NCBI RefSeq assembly: GCF_005503555.1
Contig: NZ_SCNG01000001.1
Location: 310,001-374,000, forward strand
DNA length: 64,000 nucleotides
Direction of reading: 5' to 3'
Source: Rudaea sp. 3F27F6
GTDB lineage: Bacteria; Pseudomonadota; Gammaproteobacteria; Xanthomonadales; Rhodanobacteraceae
Of this stretch, positions 18,049-26,956 are shown in pieces. The position numbers were made by a program, and so were the translations under genes. Under the pieces are notes generated by a model. It made no database searches, had not been told where the DNA came from, and saw nothing but the letters and a program-made list of their open reading frames with translations. The number at the start of each line of letters is the position of its first letter. The first letter of the stretch is position 1.

Positions 18049-18798
18049 ATGACGACGACCCATTCCGCTCAACGCCCTTCGGGCCAGCGCCGCAAGGCCA
18101 GCGTACTCGCCACCTGCGCAATCACGCCGCATATGCGCCGGATCACCCTGTGCGGCCCCGATGTCGACAGCTTTCTCGACGAAGACCGCGTCGATGCGCC
18201 GGCGGCGTGGATCAAGATCTTCGTGCCGGCCGCGGCCGGCGGCAGCATCGGCCGCGCCTACACGATCCGCCGCATCGACCGCACGGCGCGCAGCTTCGAC
18301 GTCGACTTCGTCGTGCACGGCGACGGCCCCGCAGGGCGCTGGGCGGCGCACGCCGCGCCCGGTGCGCAGATCGAATTCGCCGGGCCGCGCGGCGGCGGCT
18401 TCGCCCTGTTGCCCTCGACGCGCTGGCTGCTCCTCGTCGGCGACGCCTCGGCGCTGCCGGCGATCCATTCGCTGCTCACCCGTGTGCCCGCCGCGCTGCG
18501 CGTCTTCGCGGTGATTGCAATCGACGATGTGCATGAACAACAGGTCCTGCATTCGGCAGCCGAGCTGTCGGCAACCTGGCTCGTGCGCGCGCAGCACGAC
18601 CGGATACTGTCTGCGCTCGACACGATCGCAGCCGCGCAAGCGACCGAATCCGGCCAGGCATGGATCGCGGGCGAGGCGGCGATGGTGCGCGACGTGCGAA
18701 ACTACTGTCTCGAGCACATCGGCATGGAGCGGGCGAAAGTGAGCGGCAAGGGCTATTGGAAACACGGCGAAAGCGACTACCGCTCGCCCGACGACTGA
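18049..18798 (+). CDS. Siderophore-interacting protein (FAD-linked ferric-siderophore reductase, SIP family)
   Basis: 249 residues. FAD-binding domain with GRAYTIRRID near residue 68 and DFVVHGDGPAGRWA, then the SIP-type NAD(P)H domain with LLVGDASALPAIHSLL near 130 and the C-terminal WIAGEAAMVRDVRNY and GKGYWKHGESDYR motifs. The family (ViuB, YqjH) reduces ferric siderophores in the cytoplasm to release iron. An AAGGA lies before the ATG. It is 28 bases after the exporter gene and 43 before a TetR gene, so probably all one operon. Confidence 0.92.
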   Translation: MTTTHSAQRPSGQRRKASVLATCAITPHMRRITLCGPDVDSFLDEDRVDAPAAWIKIFVPAAAGGSIGRAYTIRRIDRTARSFDVDFVVHGDGPAGRWAAHAAPGAQIEFAGPRGGGFALLPSTRWLLLVGDASALPAIHSLLTRVPAALRVFAVIAIDDVHEQQVLHSAAELSATWLVRAQHDRILSALDTIAAAQATESGQAWIAGEAAMVRDVRNYCLEHIGMERAKVSGKGYWKHGESDYRSPDD

Positions 18799-18841
18799 AT
18801 GCCCGCGCGCGTTTGCCTACGCACCGCAGCGACGAACCATC

Positions 18842-19486
18842 ATGACCAAGCCCAAGCCCGTCAGCCCGCGCAGACTACCGCGCCAAGCACGCTCGCAAGA
18901 CACGCTCAAAGTCCTCCTCGAGGCGGCCGCGAGCGTGCTCGAGAAGGACGGCCTGGAAGGCTACAACACCAACGCCGTCGCCGCGCGTGCCGGTGTCAGC
19001 ATCGGCTCGCTCTATCAGTATTTTCCGCACAAGGACGCATTGACCGCGGCGCTGATCGAGCGCGAGCGCACGTTGCTCGTCGACGAGATCGAGCACGCGC
19101 GCGCCACGCCCGACCGCAAGGCGGCACTGACCGGGATCATCGCCGCCTGCGTGGCGCACCAGATGCGCCGACCCGCGCTCGCGCGCCTGCTCGATCTCGA
19201 AGAAGCGCGCCTGCCGATCCACCAGGACAACCGGCGCGTGCACGACCGCGTGCGCCGTGCGATCGCGGCCTGCGTGCGCGGCCATGCGGCGACCGCCGCG
19301 CTCGGCACGGCCGCGGTCACCGACGACATCTTCGCCATCGTGCGCGGCATCGTCGACGCGGCCGGCGAGCGCGGCGAGGTGCGCGCCGCCGCGCTACGCT
19401 CGCGCGTCGAGCGGGCGATCTTCGGCTATCTCGATTTCGTCGCCGATCCCGCGGCGCGCAAGACGAATGGCCGGCGCGAACCCTGA
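18842..19486 (+). CDS. TetR-family transcriptional regulator
   Basis: 214 residues. N-terminal helix-turn-helix GYNTNAVAARAGVSIGSLYQYFPHKDAL (residues 40-67) is a textbook TetR DNA-binding domain; the C-terminal ligand domain is not assignable. Last gene of the efflux/SIP run and the likely local repressor, although no operator next to the first gene of the run was clear to me. The C-terminal tail AARKTNGRREP is short and basic. Confidence 0.9.
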   Translation: MTKPKPVSPRRLPRQARSQDTLKVLLEAAASVLEKDGLEGYNTNAVAARAGVSIGSLYQYFPHKDALTAALIERERTLLVDEIEHARATPDRKAALTGIIAACVAHQMRRPALARLLDLEEARLPIHQDNRRVHDRVRRAIAACVRGHAATAALGTAAVTDDIFAIVRGIVDAAGERGEVRAAALRSRVERAIFGYLDFVADPAARKTNGRREP

Positions 19487-19516
19487 GGCGCGCACGCTGG
19501 CCGTGCATCATGATCG

Positions 19517-21952
19517 TCAGCGCGGCGGCGCGGACGCACCCATCACGTAGTTCTCCGGCGCCTGCGTGCCGAGCAGATGCTCGACGAAATGGTCCCAGAC
19601 GCGGCGCATGTAGTAGTCATCGTTGCGGAAGAATTCGTGAGTGCGGTTCGGCAGATAGACGAGATCGAAGCGCTTGTTCGCTTTGATCAGCGCATCGGCG
19701 AGCTGCAGAGTCACCGACGGCAGCGCGTTCTCGTCCATGTCGCCGTAAGCGAGCAGCAGATGCCCGCGCAGATTTTTCGCCAGCGTGGCGTTGTCCATCC
19801 TGGCGAAATTCTGCGGCACGCTCTGCGGCGTCGGCCGCACGCGCCGGCCGTCGCCGTAATCGGGCACGCCGAGCAGGTCGGCGAGTCCGTCGTAGAAGCC
19901 CTGGTAGTTGTGCGGGCCGGCCGATGACGCGGCGACCTTGTAGAACTCCGGATGCGACAGGATCGCGCGCGCCGAGGTGTAGCCGCCGAACGAATGTCCG
20001 TAGACGCCGACGCGGTCGAGATCGATGCCGCCGTAGCGCTCGGCCAGTTGGTGGATCACGGCGATGTGGTCTTCGATCTGCGGATCGGCGAAGTTGCCGT
20101 AGCCGACGTCGGCGAATCCCTTCGAGCGCCCGCGCGTGCCGCGCGCATCAATCGTGACGACGACGAAGCCGAGCTGGGCCAGACTCGCACGCGACACCGG
20201 ATTGGATGTCTTCACCGCCTCGGCGTAGCTGCGCGGTGCGTTCATCATCTGCGGGCCGCCGTAGAACGCGTCGATCAGCGGAAACTTGCCGTCGCGGCGG
20301 AAACCGGGCGGCCGATAGATCACCGCAAAGAGGTCGGTCTTGCCGTCGGCCGATTTCGCGGCGACGCGTTCGGGTGGCTGCCAGCCCGTGGCGAGTACCT
20401 TGGAGACATCGGCGTCTTCGAGCTTCATTACGACGCGGCCGTCTTCGCTCGAACGCAGCACGGTCGTCGGCGCCGTTGCGACGGTCGAATAGGTGTCGAT
20501 GAAATAGCGGCCGTCCGGCGAGAACGCCGCGCCTTCGGCCGCGCCGTCGAACGGCCCCGGCAACGACGATTCGATTTCGTGTTCTGCGTTTTCCGGTGTC
20601 AGCAGGATCGGCTTGCCGCCGTCGAGCGAGACGCAATAGAGATGGCGGTAGTACGGATCGCGCCCCGGTTCGCGCCCGCTCGCGGTGAACCAGAGCCGGC
20701 GCCGCTTCGCATCGACGTGGACGACGTCGCGGACGAGCCAGTCGCCCGCAGTCAGCGCGCGCTTGAGCCGGCCGCTGCGCAGGTCGTACAGGTACAAGTG
20801 GCCCCAGCCGGTCTTCTCGGAGAACCAGACCGCCTCGCCGGTCTCGGGCAACACGCGCACATTCGGCGCGCTGTAGAGCAGATTGTTCGGCCACACGTAG
20901 GTCGGGCCGGTTTCGTCGACGATGCGGCGCAGCTTGCCGCTGCCGAAATCGAGCGCGTCGAGGCTTAACCTGCGACCATCCTTGCCCTTGACCAAAACGT
21001 AAGCCTCATCGCCGCGCTCCGACCAGGCCAGCACGGCGGAAGGATCGAATGCGGCACCTTCGCCGAGATCGAAGACACGCTTGCTGCCGTCCGCCGTATC
21101 GATCGCGAACGCTTCGCTGCGCGGCTGCGCAGCGTCGCCGAGCAGGGCCATGCGCAGGCGATAAATCTTCGGACGGAAACTGCCGTCCTGCGGCACGGAT
21201 TCGACATAGGGATATTCAGCAAGCGCGCGCTCGTCGAGACGTTCGCCGAACACGTACTTGCCGTTCTTCGACCAGGCGACGTTGAGCGGCGGCAGCGGCG
21301 CCTTGTTGCGCAATTGCGGCAGGCTTACGAGCGAGGAATCGGGCAGCTTGCCGTAGGCAAAGTACGCCTCGCCGTCTCGGCTCAACGCGCGTTCACCGGC
21401 CTTGCCGCGCAGCCATAGATTGTCGTCGCGCATAAATACCTGCGCGCTGCCATCGGGCGAAGACAGCGAATCGGCCGGCGCGCTCGCAGCGTTTTCGGCC
21501 ACGCACGAATAGGTCGCCACGTCGCAATGCACGACGCGCCCGTCGATCGGTTTCAACGTCACGCGCAGACGGCCGTCCGCACGTTCGACGCGATCGATGT
21601 CGAGGCCGCCCTCGGGCAAGCCCGGCGCGTTCTTGGCGGATGCAATCGCCTTGTCCAGGCGTTCGCGGTCGAACAGCGGTGCGCGCGTGGCGCGCTCGGC
21701 GTCGACAAGAATGTATTCCGCGCCGTCCGCGCCGTCGCGTCGATACCAGAAGCGCGGCTCCTCGCCGATCCACTGCGCGGCGACGCGCGCATTGAGGATG
21801 GCGTTGCCGAGGCGCGCGTCGAGAACTTTCTCCGCGCGCGCGTAGTCGGCCGTCGTCAATGCAGGTGCCGCCGTTACCGCACCCGCGGCAGCGACGGCAG
21901 CGACGGCAGCGAAACCGAAGAAAACGCTGTGCCGGGCAATGCTTTGAAACAT
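19517..21952 (-). CDS. S9-family dipeptidyl-peptidase IV-like serine peptidase, exported
   Basis: 811 residues from the ATG at 21952 (MFQSIARHSVFFGF), which gives a signal peptide ending near TAAPA. An eight-bladed beta-propeller (DPPIV N-terminal domain, about residues 100-540) precedes the alpha/beta-hydrolase domain. Catalytic triad: Ser in GHSFGGY near 654, Asp in GDMDEN near 740, His in NRTHEFF near 772. It releases dipeptides, usually after Pro or Ala, in the periplasm or outside. The open frame continues upstream to 22309 but overlaps the TetR gene and lacks a signal peptide there. Confidence 0.92.
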   Translation of the reverse strand: MFQSIARHSVFFGFAAVAAVAAAGAVTAAPALTTADYARAEKVLDARLGNAILNARVAAQWIGEEPRFWYRRDGADGAEYILVDAERATRAPLFDRERLDKAIASAKNAPGLPEGGLDIDRVERADGRLRVTLKPIDGRVVHCDVATYSCVAENAASAPADSLSSPDGSAQVFMRDDNLWLRGKAGERALSRDGEAYFAYGKLPDSSLVSLPQLRNKAPLPPLNVAWSKNGKYVFGERLDERALAEYPYVESVPQDGSFRPKIYRLRMALLGDAAQPRSEAFAIDTADGSKRVFDLGEGAAFDPSAVLAWSERGDEAYVLVKGKDGRRLSLDALDFGSGKLRRIVDETGPTYVWPNNLLYSAPNVRVLPETGEAVWFSEKTGWGHLYLYDLRSGRLKRALTAGDWLVRDVVHVDAKRRRLWFTASGREPGRDPYYRHLYCVSLDGGKPILLTPENAEHEIESSLPGPFDGAAEGAAFSPDGRYFIDTYSTVATAPTTVLRSSEDGRVVMKLEDADVSKVLATGWQPPERVAAKSADGKTDLFAVIYRPPGFRRDGKFPLIDAFYGGPQMMNAPRSYAEAVKTSNPVSRASLAQLGFVVVTIDARGTRGRSKGFADVGYGNFADPQIEDHIAVIHQLAERYGGIDLDRVGVYGHSFGGYTSARAILSHPEFYKVAASSAGPHNYQGFYDGLADLLGVPDYGDGRRVRPTPQSVPQNFARMDNATLAKNLRGHLLLAYGDMDENALPSVTLQLADALIKANKRFDLVYLPNRTHEFFRNDDYYMRRVWDHFVEHLLGTQAPENYVMGASAPPR

Positions 21953-21963
21953 CGATGGAATCC

Positions 21964-22617
21964 TCAGGAACGGGAAATGCGCCGCCGCGCCGACGGCGTC
22001 TGCAACGGATGGCGGCGCATGACCTCGGCGCCGAGCAGGCCTTCGTAGTAGAGCGGTTTCAGCCGCCGCCGCTGCGCCGGCGTTTCGATGATGCGCATGG
22101 CGTAGTAGCCGACCTGATGGAAATACGTGATGCGCGCGCGCACGAAGGCCTGCGGCTTCGCGTAGCCAAAACCGCGGAAGATTCCGGCGAGCAGTTCGAT
22201 ACGCCGTGCATCGACCTCGCGCACCGCGGCCTCGACCTCGGGCGAGATGCGCGCCCAGTCGCGCACGGCCGAGTCGTAGGCCGGGCTGAAGGCGATCTCG
22301 TCGATCCACATTTCGACGACCGCCTCGAACTGCGCGAGCGGATCGTCAGCGGCGCGCGCGACGGCGGCGAACCACGGCGACGTGTTCGCCTCGCGCCAAT
22401 GCTCGACTAGCGCACCGAGCAGCTCCGCGCGGTCGCGGAAATGCCAGTAGAAGCTGCCGCCGGTGACGCCGAGCTTCTTCGCCAGCGCATCGACCTTGAC
22501 CCGCTCGACGCCGCCCTCGATCAACGCCGCGCGTGCCGCGTCGAGCCAGCCCTCGCGATCGAGACTGCCGCTGCTGGCCGCCTTCCGGCGCCCTCGTCGC
22601 ACTTGCTTCGCTGCCAT
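21964..22617 (-). CDS. TetR-family transcriptional regulator
   Basis: 217 residues from the ATG at 22617. Helix-turn-helix VDALAKKLGVTGGSFYWHFRDRAELL at about residues 41-66. It lies 11 bases upstream of the S9 peptidase gene on the same strand, and is divergent from a DUF885 peptidase gene. The 70-base gap between the two divergent genes carries clustered CTATGG inverted repeats, a fitting operator, so it probably controls both peptidases and itself. Confidence 0.9.
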   Translation of the reverse strand: MAAKQVRRGRRKAASSGSLDREGWLDAARAALIEGGVERVKVDALAKKLGVTGGSFYWHFRDRAELLGALVEHWREANTSPWFAAVARAADDPLAQFEAVVEMWIDEIAFSPAYDSAVRDWARISPEVEAAVREVDARRIELLAGIFRGFGYAKPQAFVRARITYFHQVGYYAMRIIETPAQRRRLKPLYYEGLLGAEVMRRHPLQTPSARRRISRS

Positions 22618-22641
22618 GACGTCCTCCTTGCCAACCTCCGT

Positions 22642-22679
22642 AGACTACTCTATGGTAATTCCATAGACCTGTCTATGGT
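22642..22679. promoter_or_regulatory. Probable TetR operator: three CTATGG half-sites
   Basis: CTATGG at 22650-22655 and CCATAG at 22661-22666 form a 6-5-6 inverted repeat. CCATAGA at 22661-22667 also pairs with TCTATGG at 22672-22678 in a 7-4-7 inverted repeat. Together they make a three-half-site array, with AGAC before the first and third half-sites. It is in the divergent gap between the TetR gene (22617) and the DUF885 gene (22688). Confidence 0.7.
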
Positions 22680-22687
22680 GAAGTGCG

Positions 22688-24448
22688 ATGCGCAGAATCG
22701 GATTACTGGGACTCGGTATGCTGGCCGCTCTGGGAACCGCCGCTGCGGCGGAAACGCCGCACGAAGCCGGCGCTTCCTCCGCGAAGCTGGCGCGCGTGGC
22801 GGACGCATTCTGGCGCCGCACGCAGGAAGAGAATCTCGACGTCGCGCGGCTCGTCGATCGCCCGCCCGCGCATCTGCCGACGGTCTCCGCCGCGCGCTGC
22901 GAAGCCGACGCGCGCAACGCCCGCCGCGGGCTCGCCGATCTCGCCGCCCTCGATGCGAAGACGCTGAGCGCCGCCGAGCGCATCAGCCTCGAAATGCTGC
23001 GTTGGGAATTCGGCGACCGCATCGAAGGCGCGCGTTACTACTGGCTGCAGCCGGTGCTGACGCCCTACTCGACTCCGTTGAATTCGGCGCAAGCCTTGTT
23101 CGCCGGTTACGCGCTCGCCAAGCCGGCCGATCTCGACGGCTATCGCAGGCTGCTCGGCGAATTGCCCAGCATGATCGGCGCGCTCGAAACCTTCACGCGC
23201 GGGCAGGCCGCGCGCGGGATCGTGTTGCCGCGCGACGAGCTGAGCGCGGTCGTCGCCCTGCTCGACTCGTATATCGCCGAGGCGCGCAAGAGCCCGTTCT
23301 TCGTCGCCGACGAACGCGTGCAGCGACTCGATTCGCAAACCGCGCACAGTTTCCAGGACGAGGTCACGCAAGTTATCGACAAGCGCGTAAATCCGGCGAT
23401 CCGATCGCTGCGCGAATACCTCGCCGGCGCTTACCGGGACAAGGCACCGACCGCTGTCGGTCTCTTCCAGTATCCGCAAGGCAAGGAGTATTACCGCTAC
23501 CTCGTGCGCCATCACACCACGCTCGATCTGAGCCCGGAACAGGTGCACGAGCGCGGGCTCAAGGCCGTCGCCGAACTCGAAGCGCAGATGGACCGCGTGC
23601 GCGGCGAAGCCGGCTTCGGCGGCAGCGCTACGGAGTTCCGCCGCTTTCTGCGCGAAGACCGCCGCTTCTACGCCGCGACGCCGGCCGAGGTGGAAACGCG
23701 GCTCGCACAGCCGGTCGCCGAGGCGCGCGCGGCGCTCGACCGCTTCTTTCCGGCGATTCCGAAAGCGCCTTACGGACTGCGCCGACTCGATCCCTCGCTC
23801 GAAGGCGCGCAGACATTCGGCTACTACGATCCGCCGTCGGCGAGCGATCCCAAGGGCTATTACAACTACAACGCCGCACACCCGGAACAGCGCTCGCTGC
23901 TCGAAGCGCGTTCGATCATCCTGCACGAACTGCTGCCTGGGCATCACCTGCAGATGTCGCTGCAGTTGGAGAACTCTGCGCTGCCGGAATTCCGCCGGCT
24001 CGGCTTTCCGACCGCTTATCTGGAAGGCTGGGGCACTTATGCCAGCCGCCTCGGCATCGAGATGGGTCTCTACGGCGATCCCTACGACCGCTACGGCCAG
24101 CTCACCGCCGAGCTGTTTATGGCCGTGCGTCTGGTCGTCGATACGGGCATGAACTACTACGCCTGGCCGCGCGAACGTGCGGCGGCCTATATGCGCGAAC
24201 ACCTGATCCTGTCGGATGCGCAGATCGCTTCGGAAACGCTGCGCTATGCGGTGGACATGCCGGGTCAAGCGCTCGCCTACCGCATCGGCGAAGAAGCACT
24301 GATCGCGATGCGCGAACGCGCCGCAAAGCAGGCAGGCACGACCTTCGATGTGCGCCGCTTTCACGGCTGCGTACTCGGTCAGGGAGCGATGCCGCTCAGC
24401 GTGCTCGAGCATCATCTTGCCGCCTGTCTCGCCGCGGACGAGCAGTAG
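22688..24448 (+). CDS. DUF885-family metallopeptidase-like protein, exported
   Basis: 586 residues. Signal peptide MRRIGLLGLGMLAALGTAAAA. DUF885 fold with the zinc motif HELLPGHH at residues 413-420 and the third-ligand segment EGWGTYA from residue 446. The family is related to M32-like carboxypeptidases; exact specificity is not established. The operator between this gene and the TetR/S9 pair suggests co-regulation of two exported peptidases, that is, a peptide-scavenging unit. Confidence 0.88.
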   Translation: MRRIGLLGLGMLAALGTAAAAETPHEAGASSAKLARVADAFWRRTQEENLDVARLVDRPPAHLPTVSAARCEADARNARRGLADLAALDAKTLSAAERISLEMLRWEFGDRIEGARYYWLQPVLTPYSTPLNSAQALFAGYALAKPADLDGYRRLLGELPSMIGALETFTRGQAARGIVLPRDELSAVVALLDSYIAEARKSPFFVADERVQRLDSQTAHSFQDEVTQVIDKRVNPAIRSLREYLAGAYRDKAPTAVGLFQYPQGKEYYRYLVRHHTTLDLSPEQVHERGLKAVAELEAQMDRVRGEAGFGGSATEFRRFLREDRRFYAATPAEVETRLAQPVAEARAALDRFFPAIPKAPYGLRRLDPSLEGAQTFGYYDPPSASDPKGYYNYNAAHPEQRSLLEARSIILHELLPGHHLQMSLQLENSALPEFRRLGFPTAYLEGWGTYASRLGIEMGLYGDPYDRYGQLTAELFMAVRLVVDTGMNYYAWPRERAAAYMREHLILSDAQIASETLRYAVDMPGQALAYRIGEEALIAMRERAAKQAGTTFDVRRFHGCVLGQGAMPLSVLEHHLAACLAADEQ

Positions 24449-24538
24449 GCGGAAAATCGCGTCGACCCAGCGCGCATCGGTCCCGCGCCGATTCCGGCGG
24501 AGCCATGTCCGCGGAAGCGAAGTCGCGTGCCGATTTTT

Positions 24539-25741
24539 CTATCCCGCTTTCGGCATCGTTCCAAGCACGGCGTGTGGTGAACGAGCCGGATCGGTCGCCT
24601 CTAGCAACCGGAACACGACCGCTCGCAGCGCTTCGCGATGGTTCGCCCCGCCGCTCCGCGCCACGTCATAGACCTGCAGTTGTTCGTGCGCACTCGTGCC
24701 GCGCACGAGGATCGTGCGCAGAGTGCGCATCGCGTCGTACGGATCGAGAATCCGCGCATCGGGCGCGGTCAGATCGAGCGCCCTGTCGACGAGTTCGGCG
24801 ACCGCAATCGTTCGATCGCCGGCCTCGTCGATAAACTGCGCCTCGATGCCGTGGCGCTCGGCCCGCCAGCGATTCTCCTCGATCAACCGGCGCGTCGCGG
24901 AACTGCGGCTTGCGCCGAGCTGCGGCAGGCGCAGATGCGCGCTGACGAGGCAGCGGAACAGGATCGCCAGCGCGATCGTATCCTCCACGCGCGTGCAACT
25001 GTCGGCGATGCGCAGCTCGATCGTCGGATAGCGCGGCGACGGCCGCAGCGCCCACCACAACTCGCTGCCGTCTTCGATGCTGCCGGCGCGCTGCAGGATC
25101 GCGATGAAACGCTCGTAGTCGGCGTCGTCTTCAAAAAAATCCGGGATGCCCGCGCGCGGCCATTCGGCGTAGACCGATTGACGGTAGGCATAGAGCCCGG
25201 TGCGGCGCAGATTCCAGAACGGCGACGAGGTCGACAAGGCGAGAAACAGCGGCAGCCACGGCATCAGTCGGTTCATCAGCCGCACGCGGTCGCCCTCGGG
25301 CACCGCGACATGCACGTGCAAACCGCAGAGCAGATCGCGCGCGCCGACGATCTGGTACTCCTCGGCGATGCGCCGGTAGCGCGGCTTCTCGGTATGCGCC
25401 TGCTGATACCAATGCGCGAGCGGATGCGAACCGCAGGCGATGATGCCGAACTGCATCGCCTCGGCGATCTCGGCGAGCTGTGCACGCAATGAGGTCATCG
25501 TCTGCAACGCGGTCTGCGAATCGGTGAAGACCGGCGAGACCAGTTCGACTTGCGACTGCAGCATCTCGAACTTCACTGCCTCGCCGAGCCGCCGCTGGCA
25601 GGTTTTGACGAACGCCTTCGGCACGCGCGTCGGCGCACGGCCGGTGCGCAGGTCGACGAGAAAGAATTCTTCCTCGATGCCGAAAGTCAGCGCTTCGGCG
25701 GGAAGCAAATCCGCGACCGGGCGGACGGTCTGCACCGTCAT
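24539..25741 (-). CDS. ybdK: YbdK-type carboxylate-amine ligase (glutamate-cysteine ligase family 2)
   Basis: 400 residues. GCS2 fold: FGIEEEFFLVD near residue 20, EMLQSQVELVSPV near 60, and GLHVHVAVP near 140, the nucleotide- and metal-binding elements. E. coli YbdK has weak glutamate-cysteine ligase activity and its true substrate is unsettled. The ATG at 25741 follows an ATGA overlap with the upstream 130-residue gene, so the two are coupled. Confidence 0.9.
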   Translation of the reverse strand: MTVQTVRPVADLLPAEALTFGIEEEFFLVDLRTGRAPTRVPKAFVKTCQRRLGEAVKFEMLQSQVELVSPVFTDSQTALQTMTSLRAQLAEIAEAMQFGIIACGSHPLAHWYQQAHTEKPRYRRIAEEYQIVGARDLLCGLHVHVAVPEGDRVRLMNRLMPWLPLFLALSTSSPFWNLRRTGLYAYRQSVYAEWPRAGIPDFFEDDADYERFIAILQRAGSIEDGSELWWALRPSPRYPTIELRIADSCTRVEDTIALAILFRCLVSAHLRLPQLGASRSSATRRLIEENRWRAERHGIEAQFIDEAGDRTIAVAELVDRALDLTAPDARILDPYDAMRTLRTILVRGTSAHEQLQVYDVARSGGANHREALRAVVFRLLEATDPARSPHAVLGTMPKAG

Positions 25742-26130
25742 CGGCTATGCACCTTGACCGCGAGATCGGGCCGCAGCGTCTGCGCGATGCGCGCCAGGGC
25801 TCCGTCCGTTCCGCACACCAGAATCAGGCCCTCGTCGAGAAATTCGAGACGCGTGGCAAGATGACCGTGGCCCTCGTCGAAAGCAGCCTGAAACGCGGCG
25901 TGCAGGGACGGATCGGATTCGATGCGCCGGCCAAGTTCGGGATGATCGTGGCTGTGCAGCCAGTCGATGAATTCGACGAGATCGACCTTCGTTTGACCGT
26001 CGCGCAGCACGAGAAAATCGGCGAGCAGGCCGATCGCCGTTGCCACGATACCGGCCGGAATGCGATTGTGCACGATGGCTTCAGGGCTTTCTTTCCCGGC
26101 GGATACGCGCATCACGATCTCCTGAGCCAT
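25738..26130 (-). CDS. Unrecognised 130-residue protein coupled to ybdK
   Basis: Start taken as the ATG at 26130 (MAQEIVMRVSAGKESPEAIV); the frame runs back to 26244 with other possible starts. Soluble, acidic, no signal peptide or cysteine pair. The segment DLVEFIDWLHSHDHPELGRR is rich in His and acidic residues; EFLDEGLILVCG follows. It overlaps ybdK by four bases (ATGA), implying coupled translation. No family recognised; it may partner the ligase. Confidence 0.6.
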   Translation of the reverse strand: MAQEIVMRVSAGKESPEAIVHNRIPAGIVATAIGLLADFLVLRDGQTKVDLVEFIDWLHSHDHPELGRRIESDPSLHAAFQAAFDEGHGHLATRLEFLDEGLILVCGTDGALARIAQTLRPDLAVKVHSR

Positions 26131-26161
26131 TGGCCTACTCCCGACAATTGCGGTTGAAGAA

Positions 26162-26198
26162 TCGAAGCTTAGAACCGAGCGGTTACTCACAGCTTCGA
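26162..26198. promoter_or_regulatory. Two-part hairpin upstream of the ybdK pair
   Basis: Outer arms TCGAAGCT (26162-26169) and AGCTTCGA (26191-26198) enclose inner arms AACCG and CGGTT (26173-26184). It lies 32 bases before the likely start of the 130-residue gene and downstream of the BON gene, so it may be an operator, an attenuator, or the terminator of the BON gene. No T tract. Confidence 0.4.
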
Positions 26199-26295
26199 AC
26201 TCAGTCATCGACGCACGATGCGGCGCAGTGGAATGCGACCGCATCGTCTTCGACGCGTGGACGCGTAAATCGCGGCGCCTACACGATCGACTGCC

Positions 26296-26652
26296 TTATT
26301 CCTTCGAACGCAATCCGGTCGAGTTCACTTCGTGAACGCCTCTGACCGACTTGGCCGCGGCGACCGCTTTGCGCACCTGATCCTTGTTGTCGAGCAGGCC
26401 GGTCAGGCTGACCGTGCCGTCCTGCGTGTTGACTTCGATCTGGTTCGACGGAATGCCCTCCGTCGAGGTGAGTTCGGCCTTCACCTTGCCGGTGATGATC
26501 GCGTCGGTGCCGGGCTGCTTGGACTCGACGTCGGCCGATGCCGCCGGTGGACTCGCAGTCTGCGCCACGGCCATGCCGCCGACGCACAGGGACAAGCCGA
26601 GCGCCGTGCACGCCAGCGCAGTATGGAATCGGTTTGTCGATGGCTTGTTCAT
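26296..26652 (-). CDS. BON-domain periplasmic protein
   Basis: 118 residues. Signal peptide (TALACTALGLSLCVGGMAVA, then Q), followed by a single BON domain at about 50-115 with ITGKVKAELTSTEGIPSNQI and VSLTGLLDNKDQVRKAV. OsmY-type proteins with two such domains protect the envelope in osmotic stress; this is the single-domain form. Divergent from the DUF2383 gene at 26957, in a stretch of stress-type small proteins. Confidence 0.9.
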   Translation of the reverse strand: MNKPSTNRFHTALACTALGLSLCVGGMAVAQTASPPAASADVESKQPGTDAIITGKVKAELTSTEGIPSNQIEVNTQDGTVSLTGLLDNKDQVRKAVAAAKSVRGVHEVNSTGLRSKE

Positions 26653-26912
26653 AAAGTCCTCCTCGTTGGTCGTCGATGGGCGCTTCGATCAAGCGGCCCG
26701 CAGACATAGCCAAACAATTCCCGTGCCAAGAGGGCGCAGCGCGCCGTTTCTGCGGGTCACGGCGCGACGGCGCGACCGATCCGTGCGAATTGCACGTCGA
26801 CATCGGTGTGACCGTGCAGATTGCGAGAGCGGCTATCGACAAAGCGCCGTTTATCGCTGCGTTCGCGCCGATCGCAAAACTGGCACGAATCTGGAATTGC
26901 TTTATCTGCCTG

Positions 26913-26926
26913 CCTGTCGCGACAGG
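26913..26926. promoter_or_regulatory. 14-bp palindrome upstream of the DUF2383 gene
   Basis: CCTGTCGCGACAGG is a perfect palindrome 30 bases before the ATG at 26957. It may be an operator. The rest of the 304-base gap between the BON and DUF2383 genes (26653-26956) shows no clear feature; promoters for both divergent genes must lie there. Confidence 0.4.
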
Positions 26927-26956
26927 TGTTATTGCAAATATTGACGAGGAGCGAAC

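Noticed and set aside
19517..22309. A longer start for the S9 peptidase (930 codons)
   Set aside because: It would run through the TetR gene and lacks a signal peptide; the ATG at 21952 gives a proper exported protein.
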